Positions 16,243-24,045 of a DNA stretch of 64,000 bases are shown here, in pieces; position 1 is the first letter of the stretch, and each line of letters starts with the position of its first letter. The translations under genes and the position numbers were made by a program. The DNA comes from Amycolatopsis solani (GTDB taxonomy: Bacteria > Actinomycetota > Actinomycetes > Mycobacteriales > Pseudonocardiaceae): assembly GCF_033441515.1 (NCBI RefSeq), contig NZ_JAWQJT010000001.1, forward strand, positions 3,472,001 to 3,536,000, read 5' to 3'. A model generated the notes under the pieces. The model worked only from the letters and a program-made list of their open reading frames with translations. It ran no database searches and had not been told where the DNA came from.

Positions 16243-16611
16243 TCAGCGCGCGAGGGCGGCGTCCCGGGTGGTCGTGACGCCCAGCGCTTCGCGCAAGCCG
16301 GTCAGCTGGAGGGTGCGGGCGACGACGCTGCCCTCCGGCGCGACGACCCGCACCCGGGTGCCGTGGCCGGCGCCGTGGCGGGCTTCGAGCAGGGCCGTGA
16401 TGCCGATGGAAGCGAGGAACGAGACCCCGCTCAGGTCGAGCACGAGCAGGCCCGGCGGGTCGGCCAGCGCTTCGGTGATGGCGTTGCTCAGCACGGAGGC
16501 GCTGAGGAGGTCGATTTCGCCGGACACCGTCAGGACGACCGCGTCGCCGGTGCGTTCCGGCGTCACGCGCACCAGGTCCTGGGGCCGCATCCGATTGCCG
16601 TCCGTGGTCAC
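16243..16611 (-). CDS. Second STAS-domain protein, first gene of the rsb operon
   Basis: 122 residues. I chose GTG 16611 because AGGAGGAGGAG precedes it at good spacing; a longer in-frame start at 16671 would lie ahead of the predicted transcription start. The STAS signature VSFLASIGITALLEARHG keeps a Ser at the phosphorylation position, but the canonical Asp-Ser pair is Ala-Ser. It is followed after 49 nt by the RsbQ gene. It may be an anti-anti-sigma factor for a different kinase, or a modulator of the first. Confidence 0.85.
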   Translation of the reverse strand: MTTDGNRMRPQDLVRVTPERTGDAVVLTVSGEIDLLSASVLSNAITEALADPPGLLVLDLSGVSFLASIGITALLEARHGAGHGTRVRVVAPEGSVVARTLQLTGLREALGVTTTRDAALAR

Positions 16612-16654
16612 CCGGAGCTCCTCCTCCTGTCGCCTGGTCTCCACCGAGTGGGTC

Positions 16655-16681
16655 GTACCCGGATCGGGCACCGGGCAAACC
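16655..16681 (-). promoter_or_regulatory. SigB/SigF-type stress promoter (GGTTT-N16-GGGTAC)
   Basis: On the minus strand GGTTT (16681-16677) and GGGTAC (16660-16655) are separated by 16 nt. This matches the known actinobacterial SigF and streptomycete SigB consensus. Transcription would start near 16648, about 37 nt before the GTG at 16611. The sigma factor controlled by this partner-switching operon could therefore also drive it. Confidence 0.7.
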
Positions 16682-16812
16682 TCACCGGCGGACTCGCGCT
16701 GAGCGGGGGAGATGTACGTCTCGCGGAGGCAACGGGGTGTAACGGATCACCCGGTCGGCCGATAGCTCGATCGTGTCCGGGGGTGGCCCGGCCTTCACGA
16801 ACGGACTACCCG

Positions 16813-17550
16813 ATGCGACGCCTGTCCCTCGCCGCTGCCCTCGCGGCCGGCACCCTCGCCCTCACCGCCTGCTCCGGCACCTCCGGGACGGCGGTGCCGG
16901 CCGCCGCCGGGTCGTCGTCCGCGGCCGCCGCCGCGGCCACGTCCACCGCGCCGCCCGCGCTCGAGGCCGCCAAGGTCGGTTCCGCCGTCGCCGAGGCCGC
17001 CAAGCAGGCCACCTCCGTGCGCGTCAAGGGCACCATGGCCGACGACGGGAACAACATCAACCTGGACCTGCAGCTCAACCAGGACAGCGCGAGCGGCACC
17101 GTGGTCAAGGACGGCCTCGAGATCCCCGTCCTGCGCGTCGGCGACAAGTACTTCTTCCGCTTCACCGAGTCGCTGGTCAAGCAGGCCGGGATCCCGGCAT
17201 CGGTCGGCAAGAAGCTCACCGGCAAGTGGGTCCCGTCCACGGCCCAGATCGGCGCCGGCATCGCCGACGCCTTCAAGGTGTTCCTCGACTACAAGTCGTT
17301 CACCGAGAACACCGTCGGCGAGCTGGCGTCGTCGACCTTCACCGGCGGCGAGCCCACCACGCTCGGCGGTGTCCCGGCGCTCAACTTCACCAGCACGGAC
17401 GGCACCGCGACCGTCGCCGCCGACGCGCCGCACTACCTGCTGCGCATGCAGGACCCGAAGAGCGGCACCATCGAGTTCAGCGACTGGAACAAGCCGGCCA
17501 CCGTCCAGGCGCCCCCGGCTTCGGAGATCTACTCCGGTCCCGGCGCCTGA
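16813..17550 (+). CDS. LppX/LprG-like secreted lipoprotein
   Basis: 245 residues. The signal peptide MRRLSLAAALAAGTLALTAC ends in a lipobox with Cys20. A low-complexity Ser/Ala linker runs to about residue 45, followed by a domain with the LppX_LprAFG pattern (AKQATSVRVKGTM, GTVVKDGLEIPVLRVGDKYFFR). Mycobacterial members of this family carry lipids across the envelope. Divergent from the rsb operon and apparently single. Confidence 0.8.
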   Translation: MRRLSLAAALAAGTLALTACSGTSGTAVPAAAGSSSAAAAAATSTAPPALEAAKVGSAVAEAAKQATSVRVKGTMADDGNNINLDLQLNQDSASGTVVKDGLEIPVLRVGDKYFFRFTESLVKQAGIPASVGKKLTGKWVPSTAQIGAGIADAFKVFLDYKSFTENTVGELASSTFTGGEPTTLGGVPALNFTSTDGTATVAADAPHYLLRMQDPKSGTIEFSDWNKPATVQAPPASEIYSGPGA

Positions 17551-17563
17551 CACAGTCCATTGT

Positions 17564-17595
17564 GGACCGGCGCACCGTCGGTGGTGTGCCGGTCC
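17564..17595 (+). terminator. 12-bp hairpin after the lipoprotein gene
   Basis: GGACCGGCGCAC (17564-17575) pairs with GTGTGCCGGTCC (17584-17595), with one G-U pair and an 8-nt loop. It begins 13 nt after the lipoprotein stop and separates it from the cellulase-type gene. Confidence 0.65.
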
Positions 17596-17735
17596 GCTCG
17601 GGACCGCTGTGGTCCAACCGATTGAAGCCACGCGTCGCCGCGGTTGTCAACCTTGGCGACCCGATCAGACCACTCCGCCAGTAAGCGCTTTCTGCACAAT
17701 CCGGCGGTCCTCAAACCCGCCGCCGCGTGCTAGCG

Positions 17736-17749
17736 TGGGAGCGCTCCCA
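17736..17749. promoter_or_regulatory. CebR box TGGGAGCGCTCCCA
   Basis: This 14-bp perfect palindrome is identical to the operator known for CebR, the LacI-family cellobiose/cellotriose-responsive repressor of Streptomyces. It lies 41 bp before the ATG of the multidomain esterase/GH5 enzyme, in the position expected for repression. CebR itself is not in the window. Confidence 0.85.
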
Positions 17750-17789
17750 GATCGAACTGTCCTGTCGAGCGGTACTCCAGGAGGTCGGT

Positions 17790-20060
17790 ATGAAGTGGCG
17801 TTTTCTCCGCGCGGCCGTGGCCGGCCTGCTGCTGGCCGCCTGCGCCGTCGTGGTCCCGGCGCCGGCCGGTGCGGCCGCGCCCACGCGGGTCATGGCGCTG
17901 GGTGACTCCATCACGGGATCGCCCGGGTGCTGGCGGGCCCTGCTGTGGCAGCACCTCCAGCAGACCGGGCACACCGACGTCGACTTCGTCGGCACGCTGC
18001 CGCCCCAGGGCTGCGGGTTCACCTACGACGGCGAGAACGAAGGCCACGGCGGCTTCCTCGCGACGGGGATCGCCCGAGACAACCAGCTGCCCGGCTGGCT
18101 GTCCTCGACGCACCCGGACGTCGTCCTGATGCACCTGGGCACCAACGACGTCTGGAGCGGCATCCCGGCGAGCACGATCCTGGACGCCTACACCACGCTG
18201 CTGGGCCAGCTGCGTGCGAGCAACCCGGCGACCAAGCTCGTCGTCGCGAAGATCATCCCGATGAACCCGGCGAACTGCCCGGCCTGCGGCCAGCGGGTGG
18301 CCGAGCTGAACAGCGCCATCCCCGGCTGGGCCGCGGCGCACAGCACGGCCGCGTCCCCGATCACCGTCGTCGACCAGTGGACGGGGTTCGACACCGCGGC
18401 CGACACCACCGACGGCGTCCACCCCAACGGCACCACCGGCATCGCGAAGATGGAGAGCAGGTGGTACCCCGCGCTGGTCGCGGCGCTGGGGCCGAGCACG
18501 CCGGCCGCCACCGGGCTGCACGTCGACGGCACCCGCGTGCTCGAGGCGAACGGCGCCGCGTTCGTGATGCGCGGGGTGAACCACCCGTATGCTTGGTACC
18601 CCAGCCAGACCAGCGCGTTCGCGAACATCAAGTCCTTCGGGGCCAACACCGTCCGGGTCGTGCTCGGCAGCGGCAAGCGCTGGGGACCCACCTCGGCGGC
18701 CGAAGTCACGAACATCATCTCGCTGTGCAAGCAGTCCCGGCTGATCTGCGTCCTGGAAGTGCACGACACCACCGGCTACGGCGAAGAAAGCGCGGCGGCG
18801 AGCCTCGACCAGGCCGCCGACTACTGGATCAGCATCGCGAACGCGCTGAAGGGCCAGGAAAACCACGTCGTCGTCAACCTCGGCAACGAGCCGTTCGGCA
18901 ACAACCAGCAGGTGAGCGCGACCTGGGCGAGCGCGACGTCGAGCGCGATCACCCGGCTCCGCGGCGCCGGGCTGCAGCACCTGATCATGGTCGACGGGCC
19001 GATGTGGGGCCAGGACTGGCAGAACATCATGCGGGACAATGCCGCTGCGGTGTTCAACGCCGATCCGCTGCACAACACGGTCTTCTCGATCCACATGTAC
19101 GGCGTCTACGACACCGCGGCCGAGATCAACGCCTACTTCGACGCGTTCCGCACCGCCGGGCTGCCGCTCGTCGTCGGCGAATTCGGGGGCCGGCACAGTG
19201 ACGGCGACCCCGACGAGGACACGATCATGGCCCAGGCGCAGGCCCGCGGTCTCGGTTACCTCGGCTGGTCGTGGAGCGGCAACAGCAGCGACGTCGCCTA
19301 CCTCGACATGACGAACGGGTTCGACCCCGCGAGCCTGACCGCGTGGGGCGAGCGGTTCCTCAACGGCACCAACGGCGTCCGGCAGACGGCGAAGGAAGCC
19401 ACGATCTACGGCGGGAGCACCGGGGACACGCAGGCGCCGTCCACGCCGGGCACCCCGGCGGTCTCGGGGGTGACCTCCTCCGGCGTCACGCTGAGCTGGT
19501 CCGCCTCGACCGACGACGTCGGCGTCACCGGTTACGACGTCCTCCGCGCGCCCGGTGCGTCCGGCGGCACCTTCGCCGTGGTCGGCTCGACCGTGGCGAC
19601 GACGTTCACCGACAGCGGCCTGGCCGCTTCGAGCACGTACCGCTACCAGGTGCGGGCCAAGGACGCCGCGGGCAACACCTCGGCCGCGTCCGGGATCGCG
19701 ATGGCGACGACGAGCGCGGGCGGCGGCACCGGTGCGTGCAAGGTCGCCTATTCGGCGCCGGGCTGGGGTGGCGGCAACGGGTTCACGGCTTCGGTGACCA
19801 TCACCAACACGGGCACGAGCACGGTCACCGGCTGGACGCTGGCCTTCACCTACACCGCGGGCCAGAAGGTGACGCTGCCCGGCTGGGGCGCGACGTTCAC
19901 CCAGTCCGCCGGTGGCGCGGTGACCGCGACGAACCTGTCCTGGAACGGGACACTGGCGCCGAACGCCTCGACCGGCATCGGCTTCAACGGCACTTACAGC
20001 GGGACCAACCCGGCGCCGGCGTCCTTCGCCTTGAACGGAAGCACCTGCGCGACCGGCTGA
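17790..20060 (+). CDS. Secreted SGNH esterase - GH5 glycosidase - FN3 - CBM2 multidomain enzyme
   Basis: 756 residues; AGGAGG precedes the ATG. After a Sec signal (1-30) comes an SGNH/GDSL esterase (32-235) with GDSI (Ser40), HLGTND and DGVHPNG near residue 210. A GH5-type barrel follows (about 240-550) with acid/base Glu in NLGNEPFGN (about 366) and nucleophile Glu in VVGEFGG (about 463), most like endo-mannanases. Then come an FN3 domain (about 555-645) and a C-terminal CBM2 (650-756). It probably deacetylates and cleaves an acetylated beta-mannan or related hemicellulose on cellulose. A CebR box controls it. Confidence 0.9.
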   Translation: MKWRFLRAAVAGLLLAACAVVVPAPAGAAAPTRVMALGDSITGSPGCWRALLWQHLQQTGHTDVDFVGTLPPQGCGFTYDGENEGHGGFLATGIARDNQLPGWLSSTHPDVVLMHLGTNDVWSGIPASTILDAYTTLLGQLRASNPATKLVVAKIIPMNPANCPACGQRVAELNSAIPGWAAAHSTAASPITVVDQWTGFDTAADTTDGVHPNGTTGIAKMESRWYPALVAALGPSTPAATGLHVDGTRVLEANGAAFVMRGVNHPYAWYPSQTSAFANIKSFGANTVRVVLGSGKRWGPTSAAEVTNIISLCKQSRLICVLEVHDTTGYGEESAAASLDQAADYWISIANALKGQENHVVVNLGNEPFGNNQQVSATWASATSSAITRLRGAGLQHLIMVDGPMWGQDWQNIMRDNAAAVFNADPLHNTVFSIHMYGVYDTAAEINAYFDAFRTAGLPLVVGEFGGRHSDGDPDEDTIMAQAQARGLGYLGWSWSGNSSDVAYLDMTNGFDPASLTAWGERFLNGTNGVRQTAKEATIYGGSTGDTQAPSTPGTPAVSGVTSSGVTLSWSASTDDVGVTGYDVLRAPGASGGTFAVVGSTVATTFTDSGLAASSTYRYQVRAKDAAGNTSAASGIAMATTSAGGGTGACKVAYSAPGWGGGNGFTASVTITNTGTSTVTGWTLAFTYTAGQKVTLPGWGATFTQSAGGAVTATNLSWNGTLAPNASTGIGFNGTYSGTNPAPASFALNGSTCATG

Positions 20061-20088
20061 TCGAGTCTACTTCGGACGGAGAACGGCG

Positions 20089-21900
20089 ATGTCCAAGCGT
20101 ACTTTCGTGCTCGGCAGGCTGCTGGCCACCGGGGTGCTGGCGGCCGGGCTCGTGCCGGCCCCGGTGATGGCGGCCACCGCGCCGCAGGTCGACAAGCTGA
20201 ACCGCGGGGTGGTCAGCGTCCACACCGCGGCGGGCAACCGGGTCGGCTGGCGGTTGCTCGCCGCCGACCCGGCCGGGGTGACGTTCGCCGTCTACCGCGA
20301 CGGCACCCGGGTGACCACGACCGCCGCCGGCGGGCCGACCGGTTTCCTGGACGCCGGCGCGCCCGCGGGGGCGAACTACACCGTGCACGCGGTGGTCGAC
20401 GGCGTCGAACGTGCGTCGGCGTTCGCGGCGGAAGAGTCGCTGGCGCTCGACAGCACGGCGGCGGCGAGCACCCGGGACGTGCCGATCCAGGTCCCGGCCG
20501 GTGGCACGACGCCGTCGGGGGAGAGCTACACCTACAGCGCCAACGACGCCAGCGTCGGCGATCTGGACGGTGACGGGCAGTACGAACTCGTGGTGAAGTG
20601 GGATCCCGGCAACGCCAAGGACAATTCGCAGTCCGGCTACACCGGCAACGTCTACGTCGACGCCTACCGGCTGGACGGGACGCGGCTGTGGCGGATCGAC
20701 CTGGGCCGCAACATCCGGGCGGGCGCGCACTACACGCAGTTCCAGGTCTTCGACTACGACGGCGACGGCAAGGCCGAGGTCGCGATGAAGACGGCGGACG
20801 GCACGCGGTCGGGCACCGGCCAGGTCATCGGCAGCTCCACCGCGGACTACCGCAATTCCAGCGGGTACGTGCTGTCCGGCCCGGAGTTCCTGACCGTCTT
20901 CACTGGACAGACCGGCGCGATCGCGGCCACGGTGAACTACGACCCACCGCGCGGCACGGTGTCCTCGTGGGGTGACAGCTACGGCAACCGCGTCGACCGC
21001 TTCCTGGCGGGCACGGCGTACCTGGACGGCTCGCGCCCGAGCCTGATCATGAGCCGCGGCTACTACACGCGCACGGTGATCGCGGCCTGGGACTTCCGCG
21101 GCGGCGCGCTGACCGAGCGCTGGAAGTTCGACTCGAACACGGCCGGCTCGCAGTACACCGGCCAGGGAAACCACCAGCTGGCGACCGCCGACGTCGACGC
21201 CGACGGCCGCGACGAGATCGTCTTCGGTGCGATGGCGATCGACGACACCGGCAGTCCACTGTGGAACACCCGGCTCGGCCACGGCGACGCCATGCACGTC
21301 GGCGACCTGATCCCGGGCCGGGCAGGCCTGGAAGAGTTCAAAGTGGACGAAGACACGTCGAAGCCGGGCGCCTGGATGGCCGACGCCCGCACCGGGCAGG
21401 TCCTGTGGCAGGTCGCGTGCGGCTGCGACAACGGGCGCGGGGTTTCGGCCGACATCTGGGCGGGCAGCCCGGGCGCCGAGTCCTGGTCGTCCGGCGTGGC
21501 GGGGCTGCTGAACACGAGCGGCCAGAACATCGGACGCAAGCCGTCGTCGGCCAACTTCGTCGTCTGGTGGGACGGCGACGCCCAGCGCGAACTGCTGGAC
21601 GGCACGCACATCGACAAGTACGGGACCAGCGCGGACACCCGCCTGCTGACGGCGTCCGGCGTGCACGCGAACAACGGCACGAAGAACACCCCGGCGCTGC
21701 AGGCGGACCTGTTCGGCGACTGGCGCGAGGAGGTCGTCTGGGCGACGTCGGACAACCGGGCGCTGCGCATCTACTCGACGACCGACCCGACGAACATCTC
21801 GCGCGTGTCGCTGATGCAGGACCGGCAGTACCGGGAAGCGGTGGCGTGGCAGAACACCGCGTACAACCAGCCGCCGCACCCGAGCGTCAATCCAGGGTGA
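20089..21900 (+). CDS. Secreted rhamnogalacturonan lyase (PL11-like)
   Basis: 603 residues starting at ATG 20089 behind GGAGA, 28 nt after the previous enzyme. A signal peptide ends near Ala28. The rest matches the PL11 beta-propeller of YesW/YesX: VDKLNRGVVSV, DLDGDGQYELVVKWDP, FDYDGDGKAEVAMKTADG and a near-terminal GDWREEVVW. The DxDGDG motifs are calcium sites. It would cleave the backbone of pectic rhamnogalacturonan I by beta-elimination. It lacks its own CBM. Its last 14 bases overlap the convergent regulator gene. Confidence 0.92.
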   Translation: MSKRTFVLGRLLATGVLAAGLVPAPVMAATAPQVDKLNRGVVSVHTAAGNRVGWRLLAADPAGVTFAVYRDGTRVTTTAAGGPTGFLDAGAPAGANYTVHAVVDGVERASAFAAEESLALDSTAAASTRDVPIQVPAGGTTPSGESYTYSANDASVGDLDGDGQYELVVKWDPGNAKDNSQSGYTGNVYVDAYRLDGTRLWRIDLGRNIRAGAHYTQFQVFDYDGDGKAEVAMKTADGTRSGTGQVIGSSTADYRNSSGYVLSGPEFLTVFTGQTGAIAATVNYDPPRGTVSSWGDSYGNRVDRFLAGTAYLDGSRPSLIMSRGYYTRTVIAAWDFRGGALTERWKFDSNTAGSQYTGQGNHQLATADVDADGRDEIVFGAMAIDDTGSPLWNTRLGHGDAMHVGDLIPGRAGLEEFKVDEDTSKPGAWMADARTGQVLWQVACGCDNGRGVSADIWAGSPGAESWSSGVAGLLNTSGQNIGRKPSSANFVVWWDGDAQRELLDGTHIDKYGTSADTRLLTASGVHANNGTKNTPALQADLFGDWREEVVWATSDNRALRIYSTTDPTNISRVSLMQDRQYREAVAWQNTAYNQPPHPSVNPG

Positions 21901-22357
21901 CCGGAGCCGAGCTCTCGAAGCGGTAACCGACCCCGCGCACGGTGGTGATCGGATCGAGGTGCGGCTCGAGCTTCGCCCGCAGCTTCCGGACGTGCACGTC
22001 GACGGTGCGGTCGTTGCCGTCCTGCCGCGGCCACAAGGCCGATTTCAGGGCGCCGCGGGTGAAGACGCGGTCCGGGTGCGCGCGCAGGTAGTGCAGCAGG
22101 TCGAACTCGAGGCGGGTCAGCTCGAGCGGGCGCCCCAGCAGGATCGCCCGTCTCGAGCCGGTTTCGATGCGCAGCACGGGATCGGGAACCGCCCGCAGGT
22201 GCCGCCGGGCGCTGACCACGTCGACGCTCGCGACACCGTCGAGCGCACTGGCCAGCCGGGCCGCGACCACAGCGGCATCATCGGCCCGGCTGACGAGGTC
22301 GATCCGGATCCCGACGTGGAGCACATCGGCGGGTCGTCGTTCCGGCAGGATCTTCAT
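21887..22357 (-). CDS. OmpR-type winged-helix DNA-binding protein without a receiver domain
   Basis: 156 residues (start 22357; an upstream ATG at 22417 is less likely). Residues about 65-150 form a trans_reg_C winged helix: ELTRLEFDLLHYLRAHPDRVFTR, DRTVDVHVRKLRAKL, TTVRGVGYRFE. The N-terminal 60 residues are not a response-regulator receiver and lack a phosphoacceptor Asp pattern, so it is not a standard two-component regulator. No histidine kinase is adjacent. Targets unknown. Confidence 0.82.
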   Translation of the reverse strand: MKILPERRPADVLHVGIRIDLVSRADDAAVVAARLASALDGVASVDVVSARRHLRAVPDPVLRIETGSRRAILLGRPLELTRLEFDLLHYLRAHPDRVFTRGALKSALWPRQDGNDRTVDVHVRKLRAKLEPHLDPITTVRGVGYRFESSAPVTLD

Positions 22358-22436
22358 GCGAACAGATTGTCGAGGTGAAGCGGGGTGCGGCGGTAGGGCG
22401 CCCGGCTGGTGAAACAACTTGCTTCCCGCGCGTGGC

Positions 22437-22484
22437 GGTCGTGAGTGCTAAGTCGGGTTAGAACCCGCCTTATCACTCACGACC
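22437..22484. terminator. Large near-perfect hairpin
   Basis: The region folds on itself from GGTCGTGAGTG to CACTCACGACC with two mismatches and a loop of only a few bases, a stem of about 23 positions. It lies between the divergent winged-helix and small-lipoprotein genes, so termination is not an obvious role. It resembles the hairpin at 11017-11073 in size and in its TCGTGA-like outer arm, and may be a dispersed palindromic element. Confidence 0.5.
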
Positions 22485-22570
22485 ACTAGCGCGCGGTTCT
22501 CAGCATGTGGGTGGGGTTCGTGGTTGTGGTTAGGGTCCTGGTACGCCGTCCGCCAAAAGGAGCGTGGGAC

Positions 22571-22777
22571 GTGACCAGGACGATCCGCCTAGCCGTCGCG
22601 CTCGCGCTCACCACCCTCGTGGCGCTCGCCGGCTGCCGCACCGACGACCGGCCGGTCGCGCCCGCGAAACGCTGGCCCGTGGTCGCCGAAGCACCCCCGG
22701 CGTCAGGACAGTCCCAGGTGGTCGCGCAGGGTCGTCCCGGTGTACTCCGAGCGGAACGAGCCGCGCTCCTGCAGTAG
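22571..22777 (+). CDS. Small putative lipoprotein overlapping the next convergent gene
   Basis: 68 residues from GTG 22571 behind AAAAGGAG. The signal segment RTIRLAVALALTTLVALAGC ends in a lipobox, leaving about 48 mature residues with no recognisable domain. The last 75 bp overlap the end of the convergent LLM gene, so the tail may be read-through of a truncated gene. It could be a genuine small lipoprotein or a remnant. Confidence 0.45.
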   Translation: MTRTIRLAVALALTTLVALAGCRTDDRPVAPAKRWPVVAEAPPASGQSQVVAQGRPGVLRAERAALLQ

Positions 22778-24034
22778 CGGCACCACCGTGTCGGCGAACT
22801 CGTCCAGGCCGCCCGGGGTCACGTGCGGGACCAGGATGAACCCGTCGCTCGCGTCGGCCTGCACCAGCTCGTCGATCGCGTCGGCGACCGTCGTGGCCGA
22901 ACCGATGAACGTCTGCCGCGCGGTGACCTCGATCATCAGCTCGCGGATCGACAGGTTCTTCGCCTCCGCCAGCTGCCGCCACTCCTTCGCCGTCGCCAGC
23001 GGGTCGCGGTACATCCGGACGCTCGCGCGGCCGCGGGCGATCGTGTGGTCGCCCAGGACCGGGTCGGTCGCGGGCAGCGGGCCGTCGGGGTCGTAGGCGC
23101 TGAGGTCGGTGTTCCACAGCTGCTCGAGGAACTTGATCGCGGTCTGCCCGCTGACCTGCTGCCGCCGGATGACGTGGGCGCGCTCGTGGGCGTCGGCGTC
23201 GGTGTCGCCGAGGACGAACGTCGCCGCGGGCAGGATCACCAGCTGCTCCGGGGTCCGGCCGTACTTCGTCAGCCTGCCCTTGACGTCGGAGTAGAACGCC
23301 TGCCCCGCTTCGAGCGTCCCGTACCGGCTGAAGATCGCGTCGGCGGTCGACGCCGCGAACTCGCGGCCCTCCTCCGAATCGCCGGCCTGGATGATCACCG
23401 GGCGGCCCTGGGGGCTGCGCGGGACCGGGAACCGGCCTTCGATGTCGAAGTGCGCGTCGTGGTGGGCGAACGCGCCCGCCGAAGAATCGCGCAGGAACAC
23501 GCCCGAGCCGGCGTCGGCGGCGATCTCGTCGCCGTGCCAGGAGTCGAACAGCTCCCACGCCGTGCGCAGGAACGTCTCCGCGCGCTCGTAGCGCTGGTCC
23601 TGCGGGAGGAACCCGCCGCGGCGGAAGTTCTCGCCGGTGAAGGCGTCCCACGACGTCACGACGTTCCACGCCGCGCGCCCGGCCGAGAGGTGGTCCAGCG
23701 ACGCGAACTGGCGCGCCACCTCGAACGGCTCGTTGAACGTCGAGTTGATCGTGCCCGCCAGCCCGAGCCGTTCGGTGACCGCCGCCAGCGCGGACAGCAC
23801 GGTGAACGTGTCGGGGCGGCCGACGACGTCGAGGTCGTAGATCTCCCCGTTCTGCTCGCGCAGCCGCAGGCCCTCGGCCAGGAAGAAGAAGTCGAACTTC
23901 GCGCGCTCGGCCGTCTGCGCGAGCTTGACGAACGAGCTGAATTCGATGTGGCTGCCCGCGGCGGGGTCGCTCCACACGGTCGTGTTGTTGACGCCGGGGA
24001 AGTGCGCCGCGAGGTGGATCTGCTTGCGGGTCAT
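22703..24034 (-). CDS. FMN-dependent monooxygenase of the NtaA/SnaA/DszA (LLM) family
   Basis: 443 residues, typical of the family. Characteristic segments are HLAAHFPGVNNTTVW at the N-terminus, WNVVTSWD, RYERAETFL and QAGDSEEGREFAA. Relatives use FMNH2 from a separate reductase to oxidise sulfonates, chelators or dibenzothiophene sulfone. GAGGAGG precedes its start, 11 nt after the second LLM gene, so the pair form an operon. No flavin reductase is adjacent. Substrate undetermined. Confidence 0.88.
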   Translation of the reverse strand: MTRKQIHLAAHFPGVNNTTVWSDPAAGSHIEFSSFVKLAQTAERAKFDFFFLAEGLRLREQNGEIYDLDVVGRPDTFTVLSALAAVTERLGLAGTINSTFNEPFEVARQFASLDHLSAGRAAWNVVTSWDAFTGENFRRGGFLPQDQRYERAETFLRTAWELFDSWHGDEIAADAGSGVFLRDSSAGAFAHHDAHFDIEGRFPVPRSPQGRPVIIQAGDSEEGREFAASTADAIFSRYGTLEAGQAFYSDVKGRLTKYGRTPEQLVILPAATFVLGDTDADAHERAHVIRRQQVSGQTAIKFLEQLWNTDLSAYDPDGPLPATDPVLGDHTIARGRASVRMYRDPLATAKEWRQLAEAKNLSIRELMIEVTARQTFIGSATTVADAIDELVQADASDGFILVPHVTPGGLDEFADTVVPLLQERGSFRSEYTGTTLRDHLGLS

Positions 24035-24045
24035 CTCGGTCCTCC

